A stretch of DNA of 64,000 nucleotides from Paratinospora sagittata (Eukaryota; Streptophyta; Magnoliopsida; Ranunculales; Menispermaceae): assembly GCA_035771175.1 (NCBI GenBank), contig CM069604.1, positions 17,733,115 through 17,797,114 of the forward strand, in the 5' to 3' direction. Every line of letters begins with the position of its first letter. Within the stretch, counting starts at the first letter, position 1. A model generated the notes under the pieces. It did not search any database. It had not been told where the DNA came from and saw nothing but the letters and a program-made list of their open reading frames with translations. Position numbers and translations under genes: made by a program. Of the stretch, positions 10,868-21,861 are shown piece after piece.

Positions 10868-11440
10868 GAACAACCGATGCCTGAAAATGACGTGGTGGAA
10901 GGTACCTTTGTTTTCTTTAACATGTTGGTAGATGTCTTATTCGATTCGGGTTTTAAGCATTTTTTTTATTGTGACCCAAGTAGTCTAGAAATTAGGACTT
11001 CAACCAAAGACTACTCCTGTTACGATCCGGGTATCCACGCCAATAGGACCAGATATTGAAATAAATCAAATATATTCCAATTGCAAACTTAGAATATTGG
11101 ATCATTTTCTGGTAACAGACCCTCTAGTAATGGATTTCACTGACTTTGATATTATCTTGGTTAACACCTTTACATGCTCAAATAGATTGTCAGAAGAAGC
11201 AGGTTCGACTGACACTGCCTAATGGAGATAACCTCAAAATTCAAGGGATCCGTGGACATGTTCATCATTCTACCGTGTCCCTTATAAGATTTCAAATGCA
11301 AACTCTTTCGATACTTGATCAGGATGAAAAAATTATAGTACCTAGTCATCCTCCTAGTCTGAAAGATATTCCGATTGTTCGAGAATATCCAACGATATTC
11401 TTAGATGAACTTCCAGGACTTCCTTTTCCTTAGAAATTTG
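10868..11440 (+). pseudogene. G1 aspartic protease region
   Basis: VLFDSGFKHFF at 10936-10968 corresponds to the gypsy protease motif (V-L-F-D-S-G-A-T-H-S-F) with the catalytic Asp kept. Downstream, FDIILVNTF (11146-11172) and LPNGDNLKIQGIRG (11217-11258) match the G2 protease segment (37560-37021: DFDIILGMDRL, TGEFFKIQGTRK). Stops at 11058-11060 and 11431-11433 break the frame. Confidence 0.75.
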
Positions 11441-12990
11441 ACTTCAAAATTAAGTTGATTTCTGGTACTGAACCTATCTATATTCTGCCGTACCGTATTC
11501 CTAATGTAGAATTAGTAGAAAATAGTTAAAAGCGTTGGAAAAGTTAGGGTTTATAAGAAAAAACACGTCACCATGGGGTGCTCCAGGTCTTTTTGTCAAG
11601 AAAAATGATGGTTCACTCCAACTCTGCATCGACTATAGAAAACTGAACAAAGTTACTACTAAGAACAAATACCTGTTACCCTGAATTGAAGATCTGTTTG
11701 ACCAATTAAGAGGAGCAAGACTCTTTTCAAAAATTGACCTACGCTCGGGGTATCACCAACTCCGAGTTTGGGAAGAAGACATCCCAAAAAAAGCCTTTCG
11801 AACCAGATATGGTCATTACGAATTCACTGTAATGCCATTCGGCCTATCTAATGCACTTGCGACATTCATGGATTTAAGGAACCATATTTTCAGACCATAC
11901 CTGGATCATTTTTTCATTGTATTTGTCGACGGCATATTGATATACTCCCCCACAGAGGAACTCCATGAGACTTACTTGCAAACTATGCTTAACACCCGTC
12001 AGCAGCACCAGTTATACGCCAAGTTAAGAAAGTGTGAGTTCTGAATGAATAAAGTCAAGTTCCTCGGTCATGTCGCATCCCATGATGGCAGCGAAGTAGA
12101 TCCAGCCAAGGTCATGGTTGTTCTTAGTTGAAAACAACCTACCAATGTCACAGAAATTAGAAGCTTCCTCGGATTAGCCGAATATTACAGACGGTTCATC
12201 AAAGATTTTTCCAAACTTGTTGAACCACTCACTCGACTAACTCGAAAGGACACATGTTTTATCTAGAGTGAAGCCTGTGAATCAGCCTTTTAAGAACTCA
12301 AGAAAAGGATGACTTCAACACCTGTTCTGACCACTCCAAATGATGGGGTTGGCTTCACACTAACACGGATGCGTCACTTCAAGGACTTGGAGCTATGCTG
12401 ATGCAAGAAAATCATGTAGTGGCCTATGCCTCCCGACAATTGAAAATTCATGAGGTCAATTATCCGACTCATGACTTAGAAAACGTGACAGTTGTGTTTG
12501 CCTTAAAAATATGGCGACATTACTTATACGGAGAACGATTTGAAGTCTTCTTCGACCACAAAAGTCTTCAGTATATCTATACCTAGAAAGACTTAAATCT
12601 TCGACAACGATGATGACTTGAGTTCATCAAAGACTATGACTTTGAACTTAAATACCATCCGGGTGAAGCCAATGTAGTGGCTGTTGCCCTTAGCAGGAAG
12701 TCATATGTCTCTGCTTGTACGGTGAACCAAATGAGCAAGCTGTCATACGAGCTTGAAAAGTATGATTTACAGTTATGGAATGGTGGGCATAAAATTAGAC
12801 TTACTCAGTTCTCTACCTACTCTGAGCTCATTAGAAGAATCTCCGCCACACAAACCAAAGACGATGAGCTTATGAAAATGAATGAGCTCATTTTGCAAAA
12901 CAAGGCTTTGCATCATTGGTCTCTCACTTTCGATGGTGTGGTGCTATATAAAGGACGGTTGTGTATAGCTAAGGAAGCAAATATACGCGT
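11441..12990 (+). pseudogene. G1 reverse transcriptase and RNase H
   Basis: RT motifs in order are [17 protein letters not shown] (11621-11672), [15 protein letters not shown] (11729-11770), [15 protein letters not shown] (11829-11873) and the active site [10 protein letters not shown] (11924-11950), where the family has F-V-D-D. The second catalytic Asp is Gly here. RNase H follows, with the early Asp block near 12368 and [19 protein letters not shown] (12425-12482), then [10 protein letters not shown] (12555-12584). The tether to integrase (SRKSYVSACTVNQMSKLSYE) runs to about 12980, where element E1 begins. At least eight stops are visible. Confidence 0.85.
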
Positions 12991-14891
12991 GTATGAAAAT
13001 ACATGCTATATTTAAGGGGTATTAGTAAATAAATAAAATTATTAAATTAAGTGATGATTTTAATAAATAATTAAATGATTAAATGAGGAAGTTGTTTTTT
13101 ACTAATAGGTTGTGAATTGAATGAACAATATGATGAAATGAAATGAAATTTAGGTTGGAGTTGTTTAAGTAATTGACATTGGGAGCATGGAATAACAATT
13201 AAAATGATGCTCATCTTCTCTTTCCATTAAACATAAAGTTTCTTTTTTTTAAAGAGAAAACGTGAAAGGAGAAGAATTTGCAGAGAGAAAGAAAAAGGGC
13301 GCGACGGGACAACGACGTGTTTCGCAACCGATTCGTCTCGTGGGTAAGTCATTTTCGCTCTTTTTCGTCACAAAATTAATCTTTAAGCAATGTGTGACGT
13401 TTCTATCGGTATAATTTTTGTTATAGGAGGTGTTTTACCGTATTTCTAAAAATGGGGTTTGGACCCACTTTGAGTGAAAACACATAGAAATTATATATTA
13501 TCACTCCTATAGTTGTGTAGATATGTGGTTTGTTTATGTCCATGTGTAATATTGGTGCCGGTACAGCTGCCGAAAGTCAAATTTGACACTGGGGGCCTTT
13601 GGAACCATGTCAAACTCCAGTGAAATTCTGATTTGAAATCATAAAATTATAGAGAACTGAATTCCGGACATTTCGATACCAAAATTATGATTTTTGGGTA
13701 TCGTTTGATATTTTTAATATATGTCTGAATGAATTCGATAATTACGACAAACTTGGACATTAGTGAAAATGTGGTTAAAAAACCTATTTTTATTGTCCAT
13801 TGCCTTAAAAATAATCATGAGGGCTGTGCAAAATATTTGGTACGCCTCACGTGATTTTTAGATCGGAATGGAATTATGAGAATTAATTGTATGAATTGGA
13901 GAGTTAAAATTAAAATGTTTTTAATTTGAGTATTTCTTTATGCTGGTTTATTCTATATATGATATTATAGATATAAAATATTTTTAATTTGATAAGCATG
14001 TTATGATTATTGTGCATGAGTTGAATTCATGAAATGACTTTAAAATGAAGCATGAGTTAGATTTGCAAGAGCAGACTGACCGCACGAGGTCGATTCTTGG
14101 GTAAGCCTCAGGAACTAGTCCCATGTGAGTAACTAGATTTGTACTCACGTACTAGAGTATTGTCCTGGTTGGATTAATAACCCAGAATTGATGATTATAT
14201 GAAAATGAGTAATGAGAGAATTGTGGATACTCTTGTTGTGGCCAAATGAGAGGTTAGACCCACTGTATTACTTGGAAGGAGGGAGATTGATATAAATGTT
14301 TTAATCCATTATTGCATATCTTGTAATCGAAATTATGATAATCATGTATGCATTTCTTTCCATGTTTCATGTTATTTATAAATGGAATTGCTCAGCATGC
14401 ATGTTTTATTTATTAATGTATATATAGTGCCATTGTTAGAAATATTCACTGAGCTTGTTGTAGCTCACCCATTTTTTTCAAATATTTCAGGTAGAGATAA
14501 AGGGAAAGGTAAGGCAAGAGAAGAGTAGCTGACTCTTCGGTTTCTTTTTCCTACGTATGTATGGTTTGAGGATTGAGAACATGTTATTTTGGGTTATGTA
14601 TATTTAACATCATATGTATGTCTATTATCACTAGATGAGTGGAGTGATTACATATATGATGGTTTGTGGTATGATGTGAGGAATTTGGTATTTATGTGAA
14701 TGAATAAATGTGACTAATGTTTTGATTGTAATAATTAGGTTTGTGATAGTCAATATTTAAGGGGAGATTATGCCAAAAGTTTTATGAAAATGGAGGTATA
14801 AGAAGGCTGACATAGTATTGTATACGTTGGTGTGGTGTCTATAGTATTATGTGTCGGTCGTGATGTCATTAGTACAGAGTGGGTCGCGACA
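12990..14891 (+). mobile_element. LTR remnant E1 (gypsy-type), left end lost
   Basis: This non-coding block is homologous to solo LTR E2 (25053-27143). Shared parts are the GA-rich run followed by TCGCG and GGTAAGT at about 13265-13350, a TTTGGACCCACTTTGAGTGAAAAC-like block, TATTCACTGAGCT..AGCTCACCC at 14444-14470, TTTCAGGTA-AAGGGAAAGG at 14487-14513, and the end CGGTCGTGATGTCA...GTCGCGACA (14857-14891). Its right end is exact (G1 integrase resumes at 14892). The left end is blurred, and G1 has lost the first part of integrase here. Confidence 0.75.
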
Positions 14892-15295
14892 CTAAAGTTG
14901 CACGTTTTATACCAGTTAAATCTACTGATACTCCAACCAAGCTAGCTGAAATCTATGAACGAGAGATCATCAGATTGTATGGGATCCCTCTCGCCATCAT
15001 CTGTGATCGAGACCCTAGATTCACGTCCAAGTTCTGGCAAAGCTTTCACACCACACTAGGAACACAATTTTTCATGAGTACTACTTTTCATCCCCAGACG
15101 GATGGACAGTCTGAGTGTCTTATACAAATTCTTGAAGACATGCTACGCTGTTGTGTCTTAGATTTTAATGACGGATGGAAAAAGTACCCGCATTTAGCTG
15201 AGTTCGCGTATAATAACAGTTATCAGGCAAGCATCAAGATGGCTCTGTACGAAGCACTGTACGGAAGACTATGTAGATCACCTTTATGTTGGGTA
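14892..15295 (+). pseudogene. G1 integrase core, first half
   Basis: This gypsy integrase frame holds TKVARFIPVKSTDTPTKLAE, CDRDPRFTSKFWQSF (second catalytic Asp), TTFHPQTDGQSECLIQILED (the catalytic Glu position is preserved as SEC) and EFAYNNSYQASIKMALYEALYGR. It ends CWV at 15295, exactly at the GGGTA target duplication, and continues at 31206 after the 15.9-kb insertion. The zinc-binding N-terminal part is missing, deleted with the E1 insertion. Confidence 0.9.
15291..15295. repeat. Left 5-bp TSD of the A/B copia complex
   Basis: GGGTA precedes TGTTGG at 15296 and is repeated at 31201-31205 after the terminal GGTTAACA. Joining the flanks restores the gypsy integrase reading ...CWV-NMAD.., as in the related copies (CWLDMAN, CWLDMAD). 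Confidence 0.95.
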
Positions 15296-15440
15296 TGTTG
15301 GCCCACCCAAGAGGGCGGGTGAATTAGGTACGATGGTCAATTTTAAATATCTCTTCCAATAACTTAGTGATATACATGAGTATATTGGAATTGGATGTAA
15401 AACTAGAACACAAACTAAATTGCAAAAGTGAGACACACAG

Positions 15441-15447
15441 ATTTATA
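15441..15447 (-). promoter_or_regulatory. LTR-A TATA box (outer copy)
   Basis: TATAAAT on the minus strand sits in the conserved context CCACTATAAATCTGTGT, about 150 bp before the LTR 3' end, the expected U3/R promoter position. The same context occurs in the LTRs at 17193, 21605 and 54703. Confidence 0.75.
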
Positions 15448-15524
15448 GTGGTTCGGCCGAGCCTACGTCCACTACCTAATCTCAGGATTAGAATTTTTTC
15501 AATCCACTAACTGATTCTCTTACG

Positions 15525-15850
15525 GGTGAGAACCAAACCGTTACAACTACCCTTTTACAGGTTAAAGGAAAACCTATCCTTTCACGGGCTAATAATGAAC
15601 AAAATTTCCTTTTTTTGGGATGAGGAGAAACCCATGTTCCTTTTAAGGATAAGGAAGAACTATTTTCCTTTTACGGGATAAGGAAGAACCGTGATCCTTT
15701 TACAGGATGAGGAACAACTGTTTATCTTTTACAGGTCTATCCTTTTACAGGTTAAGGACACACTTATCCTTTTACGGGATGATGATGAACCAGTTACCTA
15801 CTTGCAGGTGAGGATGAACCTTTTTCTCTTTTACAGGTTCAGAGATAACC
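15525..15850 (-). repeat. ACGGG/ACAGG short tandem repeats in LTR-A
   Basis: About nine units of roughly 30-35 bp have the core CCTTTTAC(G/A)GG(A/T)TAAGGA. Each can fold on CCTT/AAGG. The units are diverged. The same block lies at 21240-21540 in the inverted copy and shorter versions are in B, C1 and D LTRs. Confidence 0.75.
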
Positions 15851-17192
15851 TTACATGATTTCAATCTTGAAATCATTAAGTGAACTACATTCACTTATCC
15901 TGGTTGTTTCAGTCCAGAAACACATCAGCATTACAACACAATAATATTGGTTCTAACTGAGTAGAACACTTTACAATTAAGCTCATTACATAACATTACA
16001 AAGATATGAAATATGAATATGTAATGCTAAGTTGAAATACACTTACAGTCCTTTACCTTTCAATGTTTGGTATTGCTCAATTGCAGTTTCAAAAAGCATG
16101 AATGATGTAATATGAAAATCAGTGCTTCTTCGAAAATAATATGATACCAAATAAACATTGATTTGAAAATTAAAGGACTAATGTAAATCAAGGACACAGA
16201 CAATTTTCAAAGTAGATATAAAATATAAGTATGAAAACTTCTGGTTCATTGATCAGTAGTTAACAGAACTACTGATATAGTTCGATACAATACTTAAGAT
16301 ATGAAATCAAGTACAACTGTATTTCTCATGAACTATATCTGAAATTTTATCTTTAGCAAGAATAATACCAAGTATGAATCGGTGCTGAGAATTTAGTTGA
16401 TACCAGATCCAATAGATTTTCAAAGATAGAATGAAAATAAGCTCAGTAGGAAAATCATTTGAATACGTAAAGGTATCAGTAAAAAATACTTTGAAAGTTT
16501 AGATGTTTGAAAAATATTTTTACACAAACTAACTTTCAAAAAATATTGGCACAATACAAACAAATTGGCAAGTTGTTTGATCCTAAGTGCTGATATTTAT
16601 AGACTTAGTGGGACATATCTGTTAGACATTTGAAGTTCAAGTAATATGAACATTTACACACAACGGCTAGAATGTTATATGAAAATGGCAATTGCAATTT
16701 TTACTAACATTCTAGTTCTTTTCAGATTTCATGAAAAAGGAAAAACTTATTTCATGTATCAGAGACGATCTCTGATAAGTCTGGAAAGGACTCTGTGCAA
16801 AGGTCCGTTCAGAAAAAGTAAACTGATGTAGTGTACTTATTCGAACAGTGACGGTTGTTGAATTAGCGTCCTGATTCCGTAATTAGTGTCCTGACGCATA
16901 ATATCAACTTTTTTCGTTTTGTTCCTTGAGGGCGCTCATTATGTATAAACATCCAGCTGAACACTTTAGTAAGGGCGCTATTAACTAGTAAGCGTCCTGA
17001 TTTACTTCGACACTTAAACGACATAACCTTGAGGGCGCTATTGCATAGTTTGTTGGCCTAGATGTGTCCAAGAGGGGAATTGGACACTTAGCATATTTTA
17101 ACCTTTCTTTTAATTGTGCGGAATAATGAAAGCAGATTAAATAAAGTATAGCAATGAGATACATAAAATGTAAATGGGACAATGCAAGCAAG

Positions 17193-17199
17193 ATTTATA
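17193..17199 (-). promoter_or_regulatory. LTR-B TATA box
   Basis: TATAAAT on the minus strand in the context CCACTATAAATCTTG. The 5' LTR copy at 29074-29080 carries a T-to-C change (TACAAAT), so that promoter is probably weakened. Confidence 0.7.
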
Positions 17200-18139
17200 G
17201 TGGTTCGGCCGTGCCTACATCCACTACCTAACCTCCTCAGTTAGGATTTGTTCAAACTCCATTATGGACCTTCTTACGGGTAAAGATCAAACCGTAACGC
17301 TTTCTCAACTTACGAGTGTGAGAACTACCGTTTCTCAGCTTACGGGTGTGAGAGGACCGTTTCTCTACTTACAGGTGAGAGAGAACCTATTCTCACCTTA
17401 CTGGTGTGAGAAGACAACTTACAACTTTGAGCAACACTTGCTCTAACTCAGTGACGTACTTGTCACTACAATCTGATTACAGAATGAAATATGATTCCCT
17501 TTACTCAGAATCAAAGTGATACTTACAACGCTTTGGATTGAACCTTTTGTCGCCACAGATTCAGCGAAATATGTATGATGAAGTTTATGCTGAAAACATG
17601 TTCAAATAGCTTTTGTCTTCATTAATGGGTTTTTGAAATAATGAAGAAGAAGACCGATCAACCTAGAATACTTGAAGTTTTTCTTTCAAAAGACCGTAAG
17701 ATCAAGCACAAGTGAAAGAAGACTAACTTTCAAAAAGTGTTTTGGCGCAAACGAAAACTGTCAATACGTTTTGAATGAATATCAATTTCGTATTTCATTA
17801 GTTAGTTTTTCTGCTCTGAGGCAACACGTATATATAGGAATAACAGAGGCGCAATGGACTTGGTAATTTTGGCGTTCTAAGTTATTTCAAATATAATGTT
17901 AACATTCTTTCCAGAAATGGATCGATTCAGCTTAATGCATATTACGGCGATAACACCTGATTCATTTGATCCTTTCATGAAAGAGGAATGTTCTGACAAA
18001 GTTTTAGAACGCTTTAAAAAGTTATGAAAAGTTGTACGATTCTGAAAAGTTTTGAAAAGTATTCGTACGTTTCTAAAAAAGGTTAATAGAAATGGCAGTA
18101 ATGTTAGAACAACAAAAATATATTTTCTGTCGTTTTGTT

Positions 18140-18680
18140 CCTTTGCGGGCGCTCATAGAACATTAGCGTCCTACTGAACAATGAAGTGAGGGCGCTACTA
18201 AATAGTAAGCGTCTTGACTTGTTTTGACAATTAAACGACTTAAAGCACGAGGGCGCTACCTCGCAGTAGGCATCCTGCTTTGTTTTAAAAATGCAAAACA
18301 TATGAGGGCGCTACTTAAGAGTAAGCCTCCTGAACTATTAAAAGCAATTTTAAAATAATATTTAAGCGCGCTGACGGACGGTGAGCGTCCTAAAAGTTAC
18401 TTAAGTTGATTCTAAAGATGAGGGCGCTCTTACACAAGTAGTGTTCTGATAATTCATTCAACTTATAACTTATCAACGTCCTTAAAGATAAAAAGATCTT
18501 TCAGCGAGCTGAAACTAAGTCAGCGTTTTGACATTCTCAAAGGTTGATAAGAGAAATGTCACTACTAACAAGTAAGCGTCCTTATTAATCAGATCTATTA
18601 AACCTTAAGCGACTTAACATTTTATCAGCGTCCTGACTTATCAAGTTCAGGAGAGCGCTGCTAAAACATTAGAGTCCTGA
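18140..18680. repeat. Hairpin array in LTR-B (GGGCGCTA/TAGCGTCC word)
   Basis: Units pair GGGCGCT(A) with (T)AGCGTCC across about 10 nt, with a G-T wobble at the third base. Unit starts lie at about 18147, 18190, 18251, 18306, 18364 and 18422, spacing 43-61 bp, with degenerate units to 18680. The same array is at 30030-30380 and, in reverse, at 19480-20180. Confidence 0.8.
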
Positions 18681-18889
18681 AAGACTTTAAAAAAATGGGT
18701 TTTGATTTCTCGATTAAAACACGATAAAACATAAAGTAACCGGATTAAATCAAACATGCAACCAATCGATTAAAACATGCAGGCATGCATATTGCTAAAT
18801 CACATGGAATAGAAGGTCCTACAACCTATCATAATCTAATAATATAAATAAACGTCTTCAAATGATCATATGTGCAGTAATATCTGTTA

Positions 18890-18894
18890 ACCTA
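18890..18894. repeat. Left TSD of inverted LTR-A
   Basis: ATATC before TGTTAACC; the partner after CCAACA is ATATT (21756-21760), four of five bases matching. Confidence 0.6.
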
Positions 18895-19479
18895 TATGGT
18901 TCATCCTTAGCACATTCCTAAAGTAAGTATGAAGTATATTTTGATGATCACAAACAAAGTATTTTTCGGTGCTAACAAACGTTTCTCAAGAACTTATCTC
19001 TGCACCAAAGGAAAAGTAAAAAACCAATGAACGACTCGATCAAGGAACTCAAAGCTTACATCCAACGGTCAAGCTCATTTCAACTAACGGACTTCAACGA
19101 TCACATCATGATTTCAAGATCACTTCACGTTTCGATCAAGCTTTAAGACTACATCTCTCGATCAACGTTCAAGTCATTCAACTCCGAATTACTCTCATTG
19201 AAGATCTCATAATGAAGAGTTGGATTTAATGGTTATGAGAAAAGAGAAATACACAAAGTATTTAAGGTATATCTTTCTCTAATCGTTATTGCTCAAAATA
19301 TTTTTCAAAACCATGCATATATCATTTTCATATGTTTTCTAAATCTGCATGTTTTGATGTCTTAACTATATTTCAAGAAATTTAATACTATATATTTAAT
19401 TTGAAATATACCGAGTTTTTATTCGCATTTATCGAATATTTTATCTCGAGTCAAAACTGTTTTCGAAGAGTCTTTCAGG

Positions 19480-20180
19480 ACGCTAATGAAATAGCAGTGC
19501 TCTCCTGAACTTGTTAAGTCAGGACGCTGATAGGTCATTAGGACGCTGATAACGCTCAAGGTTGAAATGAACTGATTAATCAGTACGCTTACTTGTATAG
19601 TAGCGGTCTTATATATTAGTTAACCTCTGAAGTTGTTAGGAAGCTGACTCAGCATCAGCTCACTGAATTTTTTTTTAAAAGTTCTTCAAATAATGTTTCT
19701 TTGAGGACGCTGATGGTTATAAGCTGATTAAACTATCAGGAGGCTTTTTGGATAGGAGCGCCTTCACCTTTAGAAATCAACTGAATAACTTTCAGGACGC
19801 TGATTGTCTTTCAACGTGTTTTTCAATGTCTTAACTTGCAGGACTCTGACATAGTAGTAGCGCCCTCATATTATGATTTTATCTAGTAGGACGCTCACGT
19901 AATGTAGCACTCTCATGTTTTATTTTATGTTTTAAAGGCATGACTCTTACTCAGATAGTAGTGCCCTCATGCACTTAATAGTTTTAAAACATAGCAGGAC
20001 CCTAACTGTGCATTAGTGCCCTTAAGGTTTAAATCGTCTAAAGTCATAAGTAAGTCAGGACGCTTACGAGTTAATAACGCGCTCACTTAAGTGTTCAACA
20101 AGATGCTTATACATAATAAGCGCCCTCAAGGAACAAAACGACAAAGTTGATATTATGCATTAGGACACTGATTACGGAAT
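19480..20180. repeat. Hairpin array in inverted LTR-A
   Basis: It has repeats of AGGACGCT(A/G) with AG(C/T)GC(C/T)CTC words, about a dozen units over 700 bp at irregular spacing of 45-70 bp. It is the reverse-complement counterpart of the array at 18140-18680 and 30030-30380. Confidence 0.75.
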
Positions 20181-21239
20181 TAGGACGCTAATTCAACTAT
20201 CGGCACTGTTCGAATGAGTACACTACGTCAATTTACTTTTTCAGAACAGACATTTGCACAGAGTCCTTTTCAAACCTATCAGAGATTGTCTCTAATACAT
20301 GAAATAAGTTTTTCTAAAACTTTCATTTTTCATGAAATCTGAAAAGAACCAGAATGTCAGTGAAAATTGCAGTTACCATTTTCATATAACATTCTAGCCG
20401 TTGTGTGTAAACGCTCATATTATTTGAACTTCAAATGTCTAACAACTATGTCCCACTAAGTCTATAAATACTAGCAATTAGGATCAAACAATTTGCCAAT
20501 CAGTTTGTATTGTGCCAATACTTTTTGAAAGTTAGTCTATGTCAAAATGAATTTCATTTTTCTAATATTTCAAAGTATTTTTCACTAATGCCTTTACGTA
20601 CTCAAATGATTTTCATACTGAGCTTATTTTCATTATATCTTTAAAAATCTATTTGATTTGGTATCAACTCAAATTCTCAACACTGATTCATATTTGGTAT
20701 CATTCTTGCTAGAAATAGAATTTGAGAAATAGTTCAAGATATACAGTCGTACTTGATTTCATATCTTAAGTATTGTATTGAACTATATCAGTAGTTGCGT
20801 TAAACTACTGATCGTTGAACCATAAGTTTTCATACATATATTTTATGTCTATTTTGAAAACTGTCTGTGTCTTTGATTTACACCAATCCTCTGTTTTTAA
20901 CCGCAATATTTGTTTGGTATATTTTATCTTTCGATAAAGCACTTATTTTCATATCATGCCATTCATGCTTTTCGAAACTGCACTTGACCAATACCGAACA
21001 TTGAAAGGTAAAGGACAGAAGGTGTATTTCAACTTAGCATTACCTATTTAACATTTCATATCGTTGTAATGCTATGTACTGTGCTTAATGTAAAGTGTTC
21101 TACTTCGTTAGAACCAACCAACATCTTAGTGTTGTAATGCCAGTGTGTTTCTGAATTGAAACAACCAGGACAAGTGAAAATAGTTCACTTGATGATTTCA
21201 GGATTGAAATCATATATGTTTTCTCTGAGCCTGTAAAAG

Positions 21240-21540
21240 AGAAATCTGTTCATCCTCATCCCGTAAAAGGATAGGTGTGTCCTTAATCTTAAAAAGGATA
21301 GGTTATCTCCCAGCCTTTAAAAAGAGAACCAGTTCTTCCTTATCCCGTAAAAGGAACATGGGTTTCTCCTCATCTCGAAAAAAGGAAATTTGGTTCTTCC
21401 TTAGCCATTAAAGGAACATGGGTTTTTCCTAATCCCGGAAAAAGGAAAATGGTTCATCCTTAGCCCATGAAAGGATAGGTTTGCCTTTAACCTGTAAAAG
21501 GGCAGTTGTAGCAGTTTAGTTCTCACCTGTAAGAGAATCA
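21240..21540 (+). repeat. ACGGG-type tandem repeats in inverted LTR-A
   Basis: Diverged units of about 32 bp have the core TCCTTA(T/G)CCCGTAAAAGGA, directly upstream of the LTR promoter. They correspond to 15525-15850. Confidence 0.75.
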
Positions 21541-21604
21541 GTTTGTGGATTGAGTAAATCCTAATCAGGAGATTAGGTAGTGGACGTAGGCTTGGCCGAA
21601 CCAC

Positions 21605-21611
21605 TATAAAT
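21605..21611 (+). promoter_or_regulatory. TATA box of inverted LTR-A
   Basis: TATAAAT in CCACTATAAATCTG, 150 bp before the LTR end at 21755. This predicts transcription starting about 30 bp downstream, so U3 is roughly 2.7 kb and R-U5 about 120 bp. Confidence 0.7.
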
Positions 21612-21760
21612 CTGTGTATCAAACGTTTGCAATTTAGTCTGTGTTCTAATTTGCATCCAATTCCAATACACTCATGTAAATCACTAAGTTATTGGAAGAT
21701 AAATTTAAAATTGACCATCGCACTCAATTCACCCCTCTCTTGGGTGAGACCAACAATATT

Positions 21761-21861
21761 ATGAATAGAATGTAGTTTTGTAATCATCAAAATCTTTCAT
21801 AATAAGGACATATTCTCGTAAGGGACGTGAGGATAATTGGTTCAATAATCTCCCCATTTTT
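21761..21861 (-). promoter_or_regulatory. Element B 3' LTR start and polypurine tract
   Basis: Minus-strand AAAAATGGGGAGATTAT (21861-21845) is directly followed by TGAACCAATTATCC, the expected join of polypurine tract and LTR 5' end. The 84 bp below resemble the start of the related LTR at 31200 (GATCATCAAAAT and GGGACG words). Other purine runs nearby (about 22000-22095) could serve as secondary primers. Confidence 0.6.

Larger units (their letters stand above)
15296..17050 (-). repeat. LTR-A (outer copy), 3' part
   Basis: This is the reverse complement of about 20040-21755. The match includes the terminal TGTTGGCCCAC..AGAGGG block, the minus-strand TATAAAT (15447-15441), GTCCACTACCTAATC, the approximately 33-bp ACGGG repeats (15525-15850) and the first hairpin units (about 16870-17045). 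It is cut by element B at 17051. Confidence 0.85.
17051..18894 (-). repeat. LTR-B, 3' copy (larger part)
   Basis: It starts TGTTGGCCTAGATGTGTCC at 17051 and matches 28921-30380 closely: CAAGAGGGG, ATTGGACACTTAGCA, minus-strand TATAAAT at 17199-17193, the CTTACGGGTG repeats (17270-17410) and the hairpin array (18140-18680). The remaining 84 bp of this LTR (21761-21844) lie beyond the inverted LTR-A insertion. Confidence 0.85.
18895..21755 (+). mobile_element. Solo LTR of copia type A, inverted, 2861 bp
   Basis: It runs from TGTTAACC to GACCAACA, with a near-perfect 5-bp TSD. It contains the LTR start block (18895-19480, the reverse complement of 30640-31200), a hairpin array (19480-20180), a long U3 section, ACGGG repeats (21240-21540), TATAAAT (21605-21611) and the ending CTCAATTCACCCCTCTCTTGGG-like block common to this LTR group. 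It is oriented opposite to the outer LTR-A, so 15296-17050 and about 20040-21755 form a 1.7-kb inverted repeat. Confidence 0.85.

Noticed and set aside
10425..10931. 168-codon plus-strand ORF
   Set aside because: It runs in a different frame from the gag zinc-knuckle and protease of G1, has no domain, and overlaps the true gag frame at 10466-10762.
18140..18680. CRISPR-like repeat array
   Set aside because: Units are degenerate and irregularly spaced, lie in a plant LTR, and have no cas genes.
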